64,000 nucleotides of DNA from contig LR990058.1 in NCBI GenBank assembly GCA_905147135.1, positions 14,607,349-14,671,348 of the forward strand, read 5' to 3'. Position numbers and translations under genes: made by a program. The notes under the pieces were generated by a model, which searched no databases, was not told the origin of the DNA, and was given only the letters and a program-made list of their open reading frames with translations. Positions 13,901 through 21,500 of this stretch are shown here, piece by piece (position 1 is the stretch's first letter; each line of letters opens with the position of its first letter). Source of the DNA: Blastobasis lacticolella (lineage: Eukaryota; Arthropoda; Insecta; Lepidoptera; Blastobasidae).

Positions 13901-15737
13901 TCAAGTTCAAGTTCAAGTTTATTTATTGGTAACCATTGTTACATGTCAAAATTGATTGATTGATTGATACACAATTGATTACACTATTGTCATACATATA
14001 AAATACACAATTGATATAAAAACATGCCAGAATTTACACAAAAATTCATAATTAATGTCATTCGTTATATAAATGTCAATACATGCCATCATAATTTTGC
14101 TTATGTCAAAAGAATAATTGTTTAAAATTAGTATAAAGATAATAAATAATACATAAAAAATATATGAATTACAGGATAAAATCCTTCAAAGAATAAAAAT
14201 TCATTCTCAATAGCCACTGCTTTAAGCGGCACTTAAACGACGCGATAGAAGGTGCATTCCTTACATCATCGGGCAATCTATTGTACACTAGCGGACCCAG
14301 CACGTAAACACTTTTTTCCGACTTAGAGGTTTTGTGCGGTATGGAACAGCAATTATCATCATCATCTTGGCGTTATGTACCGGTTGCGCCCGCGCGCGGC
14401 ACGCGAGGGTCCAGGGTCCGCCTTCCTGCTACTCCTGGCCCACCACCATACCACCATACCGCAATAATCAGCCAGTAATAAACATGTACCGCTAGATGAG
14501 CCTTTTACAAAAATAGACATAGTTTTGCAATTCTCAATGCAGTGGGTTGATATCGCAGTATAGAAAATACTAACAGAAAACGTTGCTGCCCATTTTCTTG
14601 TCATAAAGGTCTTCCTGTCTCTAAAACGTTAATTGATTGTTAAGAATGTGACATTAACTTATGAGTGAATGGAGTTGGTGATAATCCGTAGGTAAAGTAG
14701 ACAAGGATCGTCGGTGAGCGTCGGTGGCCTAGTGAAAGGGTCCGTACTCATAAGCGAGAGGTGCTGGGTTCGAATCCCATTGCCGACATGTACCAATGAC
14801 TCCTTTTTGAGAATACATTATTTAATCACTAACCGATGCTCTTACGGTGAGAGAAAACATCTTGAGGAAACCTGGCGACATTCAGGCGACTGAATAACCA
14901 TGATCCAATCTGGTTTGGTTCCCCTGTTTACAGGGTCACAGAGGTTAGATGGCAGTCGCTCCACTGTTACTAATCAATCTGCCAAATCCTAGATAATGGT
15001 CAAGGCGGATTCCGGGCCCTCGCGTGCGAGATCAGAACCGTGGCTGTAAGGCCGAACGGGATCAAGGCGGGAACAAAATACAGGCTCCGAAACCCAACCC
15101 TAGCTTCATAGAGTAGGAAATAAAATTGATATGTGAGTGGATAGAACATACCTTTAGAAATATGATTTGGTTATTGGATAAGTCAAACTTTATCTTGGTG
15201 ATCAACCGATCCATAGCTGTACAAGAGCCGGCGAATTTGCTGTATATCTCAGCACCTGGATAGATTAGACATCGACTACTTCAATGAAAACTCCAAGATC
15301 ACAGCTAGAAGTACGATAATTTTCATTTTTAGGTGCCATCATTGTCCCTCTGCAGGGCAAAGGCCTCTCTCCCATTTTTCCACGTAGATCTATTTGTTGC
15401 CAGGTCTCTCCACTATTTCACATACGTCAATAAGACATCGTGCCATCTTTTTCGAGGCGGACCACGACGTCTTTTTGCGTTGGGTGGCACCCATTCGGTG
15501 ATTCGTTTCGCCCACAGATGAGACGGCATTCGGGCAACATGGCCAGCCCAGTCTCATTTTAGGAAGGCAGCTTTTTGGGACACGTCAGTTACTTTTATTT
15601 GAGCCCGTAAATAAGTACTTACGTGTAATAAGTTAATACTTACAAATAATCATGTCTTTATGCTGTTCCAATGCTTGATCGAACTCTTTCTGGTTGGTTA
15701 TTTCTACAAATAATTCAATTTTCTTTTTCCCGGCCAT
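1762..15737 (-). CDS. Thioredoxin/NDP-kinase-like protein (TXNDC3/TXNDC6, NME8/NME9 type), 5' part, 10 exons
   Basis: Relatives are axonemal or sperm-associated proteins with one thioredoxin fold and one or more NDP-kinase-like domains. Ten exons with agreeing phases give 435 codons; the frame is open at the last donor (GTAAGT, 1756-1761) and no further exon is visible, so the 3' end lies beyond position 1. Residues 1-110 match the Trx fold (KIELFVEITNQKEFDQAL, IYSKFAGSCTAM, KPVYMFIT) and about 160-285 a divergent NDPK fold (EYNFILFWPH, HIIMVGRETIQL, LLSGEALAICF). A charged, likely coiled-coil part (319-362) and an acidic stretch (about 394-404) lead to FPPPGELIPGFYAPPNEIAK. The Trx active site is FAGSC instead of WCGPC and I see no NDPK catalytic His motif, so it is probably a structural or binding protein. 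It lies 2.6 kb downstream of ABCA on the same strand. Confidence 0.85.
2174..2245 (-). CDS. TXNDC/NME-like exon 9
   Basis: Codons 363-386. ALAELNERPDDSEDVDIVVP, acidic. Acceptor TTTACAG, donor GAG|GTTAAT (less common type). Confidence 0.65.
2303..2592 (+). mobile_element. tRNA-derived SINE (family 1)
   Basis: tRNA-like head (GGTAGCCTAGTGGTTATGG ... GGTTCGAATCC) and body to 'GATCGGCTAAATCCTGGAAT'; the usual tail is missing. Confidence 0.8.
2724..2865. mobile_element. MITE family 2, copy 1
   Basis: About 140 bp with inverted ends (AGGGAGCTTATTAAAACCGC / GCGGTTTCAAAAATAGGGCC). Same inner CTAGCAACTTAC block as 49268-49432. Confidence 0.65.
3050..3478 (+). mobile_element. Non-LTR retrotransposon 3' fragment
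   Basis: Plus-strand frame ending with [20 protein letters not shown] ... AFKATVNRLFLDRH, a reverse-transcriptase C-terminus, followed by an (ATT)n tail at 3458-3478. A shorter copy is at 33405-33565. Confidence 0.8.
3543..3800 (-). mobile_element. LINE reverse-transcriptase C-terminal fragment near TXNDC/NME-like exon 8
   Basis: Minus-strand frame NTRLRGHHSKLVRSFSNNN, FFSNRVVAPWNKLTEQVISA, FKNRLDEHYKK: an RT C-terminus of a different family from 3050-3478. It starts within a few tens of bases of the exon 8 donor and reads on in that intron. Confidence 0.7.
3825..3956 (-). CDS. TXNDC/NME-like exon 8
   Basis: Codons 319-362, charged and helical (RRLSEMRRLATEAF ... KKKAREELKMQLL), a likely coiled coil. 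Acceptor CCTTTAG, donor GGG|GTAAGT. A LINE fragment begins shortly after the donor. Confidence 0.75.
4237..4412 (-). mobile_element. tRNA-derived SINE (family 1), body only
   Basis: Internal part from CTTGACCATGATGCAGG to TCACGATGTTTACCCTTA; the tRNA head is lacking. Confidence 0.65.
5229..5392 (-). CDS. TXNDC/NME-like exon 7
   Basis: Codons 264-318. PYDESRASKEQLPRETAF and TREHIWQIRRDEKTKKR. Acceptor TTTTCTCTCAG, donor AGG|GTATGT. Confidence 0.8.
6211..6378 (-). CDS. TXNDC/NME-like exon 6
   Basis: Codons 208-263 plus one base. IIMVGRETIQLDEEQALDVL then LLSGEALAICFRCLDD, the central NDPK-like strands. Acceptor CATACAG, donor GTGC|GTGAGT. Confidence 0.85.
6982..7180 (-). CDS. TXNDC/NME-like exon 5
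   Basis: Codons 142-207 plus one base. Basic helical linker (QAVRRAERQAERKKHRAEL), then LKEYNFILFWPHATHAHPEL, the first strand of the NDPK-like fold. Acceptor CGTACAG, donor CATG|GTGAGT. Confidence 0.85.
7234..7416 (-). mobile_element. tRNA-derived SINE (family 2), partial
   Basis: Minus strand carries the diverged box B region (CTGGGAAACGAAGCCGGG) and the CGCCATCTAGCCCCAAAG end, 50 nt before TXNDC/NME-like exon 5. Confidence 0.7.
7776..7815. repeat. Hairpin, 19-bp arms
   Basis: Arms 7776-7794 and 7797-7815 with one mismatch and a 2-nt loop; directly abuts the larger hairpin 7811-7892. Confidence 0.8.
7811..7892. repeat. Perfect 37-bp inverted repeat with 8-nt loop
   Basis: Arms 7811-7847 and 7856-7892 pair without mismatch (TTTTTCACAATCAATATCTA ... 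). Lies in the TXNDC/NME-like intron between exons 4 and 5, followed by smaller hairpins to 8016. Confidence 0.9.
7981..8016. repeat. Small hairpin, 10-bp arms
   Basis: TGCGTTCTTA (7981-7990) and TAAGAACGCA (8007-8016). Part of the hairpin cluster starting at 7776. Confidence 0.7.
8340..8620 (-). mobile_element. RTE-like LINE remnant
   Basis: Minus-strand order CATCATCATGA..., the Arg/Lys-rich end, then AYIR-P-type sequence, broken in all frames. Related to 15995-16495. Upstream to 8880 there is further degenerate coding-like sequence. Confidence 0.45.
9183..9449 (+). repeat. 265-bp dispersed repeat (family 4)
   Basis: Near full length: GGCCGTGTGGTGACTGGCAG to GACTGTGATGATGATGAT. Confidence 0.8.
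9814..9859. repeat. Perfect 21-bp inverted repeat with 4-nt loop
   Basis: Arms 9814-9834 and 9839-9859 (GCCATGCCTAGGAATATATA...) with loop TCCT, no mismatch. Confidence 0.9.
10318..10450 (+). mobile_element. RTE-like LINE 3' end
   Basis: 'RWIDNARANGLPRKDAEDRA' followed by a stop replacing Lys and the GACGATGATGAG tail. Lies about 130 bp past TXNDC/NME-like exon 4. Confidence 0.7.
10577..10729 (-). CDS. TXNDC/NME-like exon 4
   Basis: Codons 91-141. KKKVTRVYRGVNTVGLEEIA fits the last strand and helix of the Trx domain. Acceptor AATAACAG, donor ATG|GTATGT. Confidence 0.8.
10812..11072 (-). repeat. 265-bp dispersed repeat (family 4)
   Basis: Minus-strand full copy, CATCATCATCACAGCCCGTA to CACCACACGGCC. 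Confidence 0.8.
11097..11415 (-). mobile_element. tRNA-derived SINE (family 1)
   Basis: Body reads CTTGGCGTTAATATGCCGGT to TTCCTGTGGCCG. The head is incomplete. It follows immediately after the 265-bp repeat ending near 11072. Confidence 0.7.
12044..12257 (+). repeat. 265-bp dispersed repeat (family 4), partial
   Basis: Copy lacking the first about 50 bp. Flanking 11420-12040 and 12260-13040 carry no feature I recognise. Confidence 0.7.
13050..13560 (+). mobile_element. LINE 3' fragment
   Basis: Plus-strand frame LKSMLLKKAYYSVNEFIDE then stop, similar to the C-terminus at 59877-60326 (KNKLCQKSYYSISEYVND). A long AT-rich 3' UTR with repeated 'TTGACATT' words follows. Confidence 0.6.
13616..13687 (-). 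CDS. TXNDC/NME-like exon 3
   Basis: Codons 67-90. IAELERFRNQSKPVYMFIT, the cis-Pro strand of the thioredoxin fold. Acceptor TTGTAG, donor ACC|GTAAGT. Confidence 0.85.
13908..14345 (-). mobile_element. LINE 3' fragment with AACTTGA tail repeats
   Basis: Minus-strand RT C-terminus (LPDDVRNAPSIASFKCRLK) followed by an AT-rich 3' UTR and a tandem TTCAAG/CTTGAA tail at 13899-13920. Confidence 0.65.
14714..15050 (+). mobile_element. tRNA-derived SINE (family 1)
   Basis: Head GAGCGTCGGTGGCCTAGTG, box B GGGTTCGAATCC, full body. Tail replaced near 15045. Confidence 0.8.
15152..15255 (-). CDS. TXNDC/NME-like exon 2 (thioredoxin active-site region)
   Basis: Codons 32-66. EIYSKFAGSCTAMDRLITKI corresponds to 'DVYSEWCGPCTAMxxxLKKI'. 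The CxxC is AGSC, with only the second Cys (43) kept. Acceptor TATCCAG, donor AAG|GTATGT. Confidence 0.9.
15332..15597 (-). mobile_element. RTE-like LINE remnant
   Basis: Minus-strand reading recalls the RTE C-terminal region (KMRLGWPCCPNAVSSVGETN). It lies in the first intron of the TXNDC/NME-like gene, just past exon 1. Frame is broken. Confidence 0.5.
15644..15737 (-). CDS. TXNDC/NME-like exon 1
   Basis: Codons 1-31 plus one base. Start MAGKKKIELFVEITNQKEFD matches the family N-terminus. Donor TATTT|GTAAGT. Confidence 0.85.
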
Positions 15738-15994
15738 GATGACGCTGATATAAGTACGTATTAATAAGATACACTGACAATAAAAATATACCCACCTAAT
15801 TCAGTATGGCTATGACAAACATCCATATCTATTTAGGCTAATAATTTAGCATGAAGTGAAATTCATAATACCCTATGTTGTCACAACAGCATATCAGGTT
15901 TATTTCTTACATTTAGCACGATAAGAAATACTCTATCATTGTTTTAGTATCCTACTTACAGTAGAAAACTACTGTGGTACTTACTCACTTACTG

Positions 15995-16495
15995 TGCCGG
16001 CTTAGCGACCAAAAAAGGATCGTGGCCTCGGATACCAAAAGACGCTACTCATGTCGATTCTGAACTGTTTCCTTTTATCTCGGCCTCTAAAGCTCGGATA
16101 GATCCTTCAGCACTTCATCTAGCCAGCGGTATCTAGGACGTCCCACTGGCCGTTTCCCATTTGGACGTCCAGAGTAGGCTCTTCACGGCACGATCATCTT
16201 CCATCCTCTCCACGTGACCGAGTCAGCGCAGTCTCGCAGCCTTGGTGATCATCAACATCCTAGCGTTTATCCCGGCTTCTGCCAGAGTCCGCTTTCTGGC
16301 TCATTCTTTTCCACTTTTCCCGATCTTCGGCATCCTCGCGTCGTAAGCCGCTGGTTCTTGAATGCTCAGCGATGTTAATCCATCGTTTCTCTGGTCGCCC
16401 ACGGGGCCTCTTTCCTGGTACCGGCAGGTTCAGATACCTATTTCCCACGTATCCTTGAGGTCTTGGTCTCACCGATGATATTGGGCTCGCGCACT
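15995..16495 (-). mobile_element. RTE-like LINE 3' remnant
   Basis: Minus-strand frame LNLPVPGKRPRGRPEKRWIN ... RREDAEDREKWKRMSQKADS ending at 16260, preceded by a broken part up to the intergenic region (LRWLGHVER-like at about 16200). Shorter copies of the same 3' end occur at 1415-1530, 10318-10450, 24512-24600, 28150-28262 and 52605-52700. Confidence 0.75.
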
Positions 16496-16573
16496 AGCTC
16501 CTCGATCTCCCTACTACTACTAACAGTGTGTAGTAACTACTGTGGTAACTCAACAGAATAAAACAAATATATA

Positions 16574-16782
16574 ATCTATCCAAAATGACTTGTCTTATTT
16601 GGTTAAGTAAATCATGTATTTAAATGGATAATGTGCAGCAGTATTAGTTGAAATTCACATTCTATGTGTTTCTTTTATAATTCTCGACATCTATACACAA
16701 TATACGTAGCGTGATTGATACGGTAAGTCGTAATTTTGGGTATTGTTTGTTTACCAAATAAAACAAGTCAGTTTTAACAGAT
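16574..16782. mobile_element. MITE family 1, copy 1
   Basis: About 209 bp with TIRs around GACTTGTCTTATTTGGT / ACCAAATAAAACAAGTC. About the same length and interior as 44402-44628. Confidence 0.8.
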
Positions 16783-17030
16783 CATAAGATTACTAGGCAA
16801 TCGCCCTAAATTTACGGCCTGGGGAAAACAAACCGCAAACCTGCGTTGCTCTTTATTTTAGATTACAATTTATTTAATAATATGTCGCTATAGTAAAAGT
16901 TGTAGAGCGTACCTATCGCTTATATTAAGCAATATAGCAATCTATTAGCGTCTATTGTTATATAGGCTAAATTGTCCAGTCCATATGAAGTTTTAGTTTA
17001 TTTGGTCATAACTTTCTTACGACTTGAAAC

Positions 17031-17375
17031 TTTTTTTTTTTTTTTTTTTTATGTCATACGGTAGGCAAACAGGCAAGCGGGCCACCTGATGGAAAGTGGT
17101 AACCACTGCCCATAGACATTAGCAACACCAAGAGTATCGCTAATGCGTTGCCCACCTCTATAACACGTTGCTCTGGCAGCAAAAAGCTAATGCCACTCCA
17201 CTGCCAAAGCCACGGTTCCCCAAATCCCCACCCCATGGAGCACTGGAAACCTTACTCACCGGCAGAAACACAATACTATTTAAAAGAGTATTATTTAGCT
17301 GCGGTATTCTGTAAGGAAACTGTAACGATATTGGTCATATTAGCTGCGGCCGCAACATTTTTGCCGGTCCTCCTT
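17031..17375 (-). mobile_element. Poly-A retroelement/SINE (family 3)
   Basis: About 20 T at 17031-17050 is the inverted poly-A tail. The body (GGCAAACAGGCAAGCGGGCC, CACGGTTCCCCAAATCCCC) is shared with 28345-28635, 30245-30990 and 50020-50330. Confidence 0.8.
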
Positions 17376-17439
17376 TAGAGGAAGCCTGTAGCAAGTAACC
17401 GTAAGCGTCATCATAATTTAACTACGGTTTATCGACTTT

Positions 17440-17620
17440 TTCTATACCACACTGGTGGCAAACAAGTTTACGGCCTGCCTGATGGTAAGCAGTCACCGCA
17501 GCCTATTGTAGTGTATTGAAGAACTTCATGTTGTATTCTCCTGGGAAAACCTCTATGGGTAGTTCATTCCACAACCTTAGAGGAATGCTACCCCGCCTAA
17601 TCCCTCCTTCTGATGCAGTC
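17440..17620 (-). mobile_element. Dispersed repeat with GGCCTGCCTGATGGTAAGCA motif
   Basis: T-rich start, then TTACGGCCTGCCTGATGGTA and GTCACCGCAGCC, shared with 55250-55322 and about 31121-31142. Confidence 0.6.
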
Positions 17621-18018
17621 GAGTTAAAATACATATTGTACTCTCACATATCCAATAATTGAAAAGTTGCTGTTCTTTTTAATTGATTTCACTTAGGGTA
17701 TGATATCGAATTAAAGACCAAAAATGTAAACAAATGGGTTGCTACTATAAAAAAATAACTAAAACGGTGGATTAAATAAAATCATTGAAATATTAATTAA
17801 AATTATTACATTCAAAATGAAATAAATATTTTAAAATATTTTACTGAGTTAAATAGGGTACTATGTTTTTTTTTGTTACATATTTGTGCTGTTTCAATAA
17901 CCCTGGATAGTCTCTTTGACATTGACAGTTGTGTGTTTACATTTTTTATCTTTAATTTCATCTTCAACTATAGCTACATTACACATTACAGCTATGACAT
18001 ACTATGGCATATTATACA

Positions 18019-18200
18019 CTAGCTGACCCCCCGCCACTTCGTTCGCGTGTTGTCCTACTATATAGAAACCTTCCTCTTCAATCAATATCTATTGTTTAAA
18101 ATCGCAATAAAATCCGTTGCGTAGTTTAAAAGATCTAAGCGTACATAGATACATATAGAGGGATAGATAGCGGAGCACGACTTTCTTTTAAACTATGTAT
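18019..18200 (-). mobile_element. Helitron-type element
   Basis: CTAGCTGACC on the plus strand is the inverted 3' end; the GTAGTTTAAAAGATCTAAGC block matches 18606-18819. It lies downstream of the ABCA polyadenylation signal. Outer end uncertain. Confidence 0.5.
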
Positions 18201-18354
18201 TTTTATCTTTTTTGCTACATATGGCTCCATGTGAATGTCGCCTAGTTGTCACGAAAATCGTCCAAAAAATACGAGCTAAGACTCTATCTATCAGTGTACA
18301 AAAACTAATAGGTATGCTAAAACAAAAGGCACATAACAATATCAAATAAAAATG

Positions 18355-18360
18355 TTTATT
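18355..18360 (-). promoter_or_regulatory. ABCA polyadenylation signal AATAAA
   Basis: AATAAA on the minus strand 40 nt past the ABCA stop, followed by T/GT-rich sequence. It predicts a very short 3' UTR. Confidence 0.7.
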
Positions 18361-18399
18361 GTCAACAAAATACACATTAAACTGGGTACGTAGCATTAC

Positions 18400-18579
18400 T
18401 CATTCATAGCAGTCGCTCTCGTACACCCGTCTCAGTTGACAGAACACTTCTTCAAGTGGCGTCTCGCCGATCGTATAGTCCTCTATGATACTGAATTTGC
18501 CCTTCAGCTTTTCAAGTTTCGTGAACATTTTGCTCAACATAATGTCTTGCGATTCCCATATGCGGTAGTAGAGCATCGT
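18400..18579 (-). CDS. ABCA exon 33 (C-terminus and stop)
   Basis: Codons 1571-1629 and TGA. Starts TMLYYRIW and ends with [20 protein letters not shown], the family's conserved C-terminal 'ledYsvsqttLeqVF'. Acceptor CCTTACAG. A Helitron-type element starts 26 nt into the upstream intron. Confidence 0.9.
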   Translation of the reverse strand, partial: TMLYYRIWESQDIMLSKMFTKLEKLKGKFSIIEDYTIGETPLEEVFCQLRRVYESDCYE

Positions 18580-21500
18580 CTGTAAGGCGATCGATTTATG
18601 TCAGACTAGTGGACCCGGCGCGACTTCGTTCGCGTACACCTAGTTTACGGCTACATACCCATTTTTCTTGCTAGTAAACCTTCCTCTTGAATCACTCTAT
18701 CTATTGTTGAAGGCTGCATTAAAATCCGATGAGTAGTTTAAAAGATCTAAGCGTACATAAATGTATTCGGACAGGCGGCGGAAAGGGACTTTGGTTTATA
18801 CTATGTAAATATAGATAGATATACTCATTGGTATTGAGATTCAGGCTACTGAATGTGTAAAAAAGATCCAATATGGTCAGGTTCCCCTGGGAGCAGGGTC
18901 ACAGGGGTAAGATAGCAGTCGGTCCACTGTAATTATCTGATCTGTCAAATCCTAGATCATAGCGGACCCCGGGCCCTCGAGCACGAGAGCCCAACCGGGA
19001 CATCCAACGCTCAGATGATTATTTTTGTATATTGCCGATGGGGCAGTCGAGTGCTTGAGTGGCGACCAAGTACCGGAAGACGCAGTGTGAGTAGGCCTCC
19101 CACAAGGTGGACCGACGACCTGATAAAGATCGCAGGTACCAGCTGGATGCGGAAGGCAAAGGACCGGCGAAGTTTGTGAAGATCTCTTGGGGAGGCCTAT
19201 GCCCAGCAGTCTTTCGGCTGATATGATGATGATTATACTAATGTCCATAGCCAACGCTGACCACATTTCATCAGGTAGTCCGCATGCCTTTTCTCTACCG
19301 ATTATCATTAAAAAATACTAACAAAATGCTCGTCCAGAAGTTCGCTGTTCTCAAACAGCGTCTGAAACTTAGTTTTCAACTGATCCACTGTGCCGGATCG
19401 AGCTAAGGTCTGGTTGCTCGACATGGATAGACTTGATAGGCCTGTATAAAGTTTATTTGATGAACGATCTTTAAAGTAGGAGGCTTCTCGTAATTTAACA
19501 GTATAAATAAATAAATAAAATAAAAAGTTATTACGCCAAAAAAATCAAAGAAATACAGGTCTACTTTTCCCGCCAAGGTACTTTGTTTATAGTATGGTAT
19601 ACCGTCACGGCAACTATCTCGATTGCACAGTAAAAATATAAACATGACTTGAAAATTAGACCTGAAATGTGGCTTAAACCCTTTGACTGGCGGTGTTTTC
19701 CCTAAGCATGTGTAATGTTGTATAAGCAAATCGGCTGCCGGCTTATTAATAAGATACCGTTACGGGGTGCCAACCGGCTCTAGAGACCAGAGAGTGTTCA
19801 ACCAGTCTCAGGGTCCTCAGCGGAAGACCTTTCTCAACCTTGTATCGTCAACGGTATTAGAACGGTAGGGGCACACCTATTAAGTGGCGAACTCGTTGCG
19901 GTGCTGAAGTTCGACTAGCCTCAAAGTAAATGGTAACCCACCCAGTTCCCACTCTGTGTTGATTTGATTTATCTTGGTTATCGGTCAGCTATGAACTCCG
20001 TGAACCGGAAAATGGACGCCCTTTTTTATTTCAACACACAATTTTACAATTATCTACTGACATAACTAATCCATCATGTAAACGTGGAAATCTTGTGAAC
20101 TTAAGTTTGGATGCGCCATCGCGACCATCAGGACACGATAACTTTTAAGAGCATGACTGAATAAACGTCTTCTGGTTGAGATGGATCGAAATCTTTACTC
20201 CCAAATTAAGACCTTTCAAGATCAAACCCATGCCTATTTAATACTTTGAGAGATAACATTTTAAGACTTTCGTGGTTATTCACTACACTTTCACTACACA
20301 TTTTATCGGTTTTGTTACCACGGTTGTTGTTTTTACCTCGATATTTCGACGCAGTTGCATGCGTCATGGTCACGATCAATACTAACCGTGGTAACAAACC
20401 CGATAATATGTGTAGTGAAAGTGTAGATAAAGTTTTGTTGTAGGTAATTTCGGAAACTGAACCGACTCTGATTTCTGAAATACTTTTACTAGGAATATTT
20501 ATCACTTTGTGTTGTGACTTAGTGATGGAACTCGATTATCAAAATCATTGCCTGAACATGATTTCGAAACCAGTTGCAATTTAATAAAATTGTATTATAA
20601 AGTAAAGACGATTGATTTCATATGTTATAGGACCTCTGACACACTCCCGAGTGTAGCAGTATTAAGCTCCCAAGGTAAAATTAAAATATCCTACAATACA
20701 TATGAACGTTTTGAGGGTTTCCATTCACGAGGGTGAAACCTTTCAATATTAATAAACATCCCACAATCTAAAAATCCCATTGTACTTCTCCATGGTACGG
20801 CTAATGACAATTGACGTATTTTTCAGTAAATATTTTTTGTTTTTCTCTTTTTGTTATTGCCTTGTACGTTTTGTACCTTTGTGCCTTGGAAGTAAGTGCG
20901 ATTAACATAATTATACTTTACTTTTACGTTAAAAAGAGGAATGCTCACTCTCGTCAATAAATTCGTTGTCATCAATGTGCTGCCTACTGAACGCAGGGTT
21001 GACCTTCAGTTTCAGTGTGGCCATGTAACCGGGGGCGAGCTGCTCGCGAATCTCCGTCACTGATCCTAGAGCAACAATCTTCCCACCAAGCATTATCGCT
21101 ATTCGGGAACACACAGACTCCATCTGACGCCACTTAAGACTGGAATTGGAAGAACGGATGCTGTTTCTACAAGCTTTTAATTGACTTGCAATGTTCGCAT
21201 CAAGAAAACGTTTCTTGTTCCATTTTGCAAGACAAATTACTCAAAAACTTCCAATGTTCGCGTGAATAAAACGTCTCTAATTCCTTTTTGCAAGACAAAT
21301 TACTCAAAAAATCGTTGTTTGATCCGTGTTTGTGATAAATACAACCAGCAGTATAAGCATGCCAATATATTTTTGCACAGTAAAGCAACTTTAAAGAAAA
21401 TGTTATGATTCAAAGTAATGAAGTTTTTGTTTTAGATATTAATTCTTGTTAGCAATGTGGATGACAAGTGTACACAAAACTAAGTGGAAACTTAATTGGC

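Larger units (their letters stand above)
15738..18354. other. Intergenic region between ABCA 3' end and TXNDC/NME-like start
   Basis: Holds RTE-like LINE remnants (15995-16495), a MITE (16574-16782), a poly-A SINE on the minus strand (17031-17375) and a Helitron-type piece (18019-18200). The promoter of the TXNDC/NME-like gene must lie here, but I see no confident core element. Confidence 0.5.
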
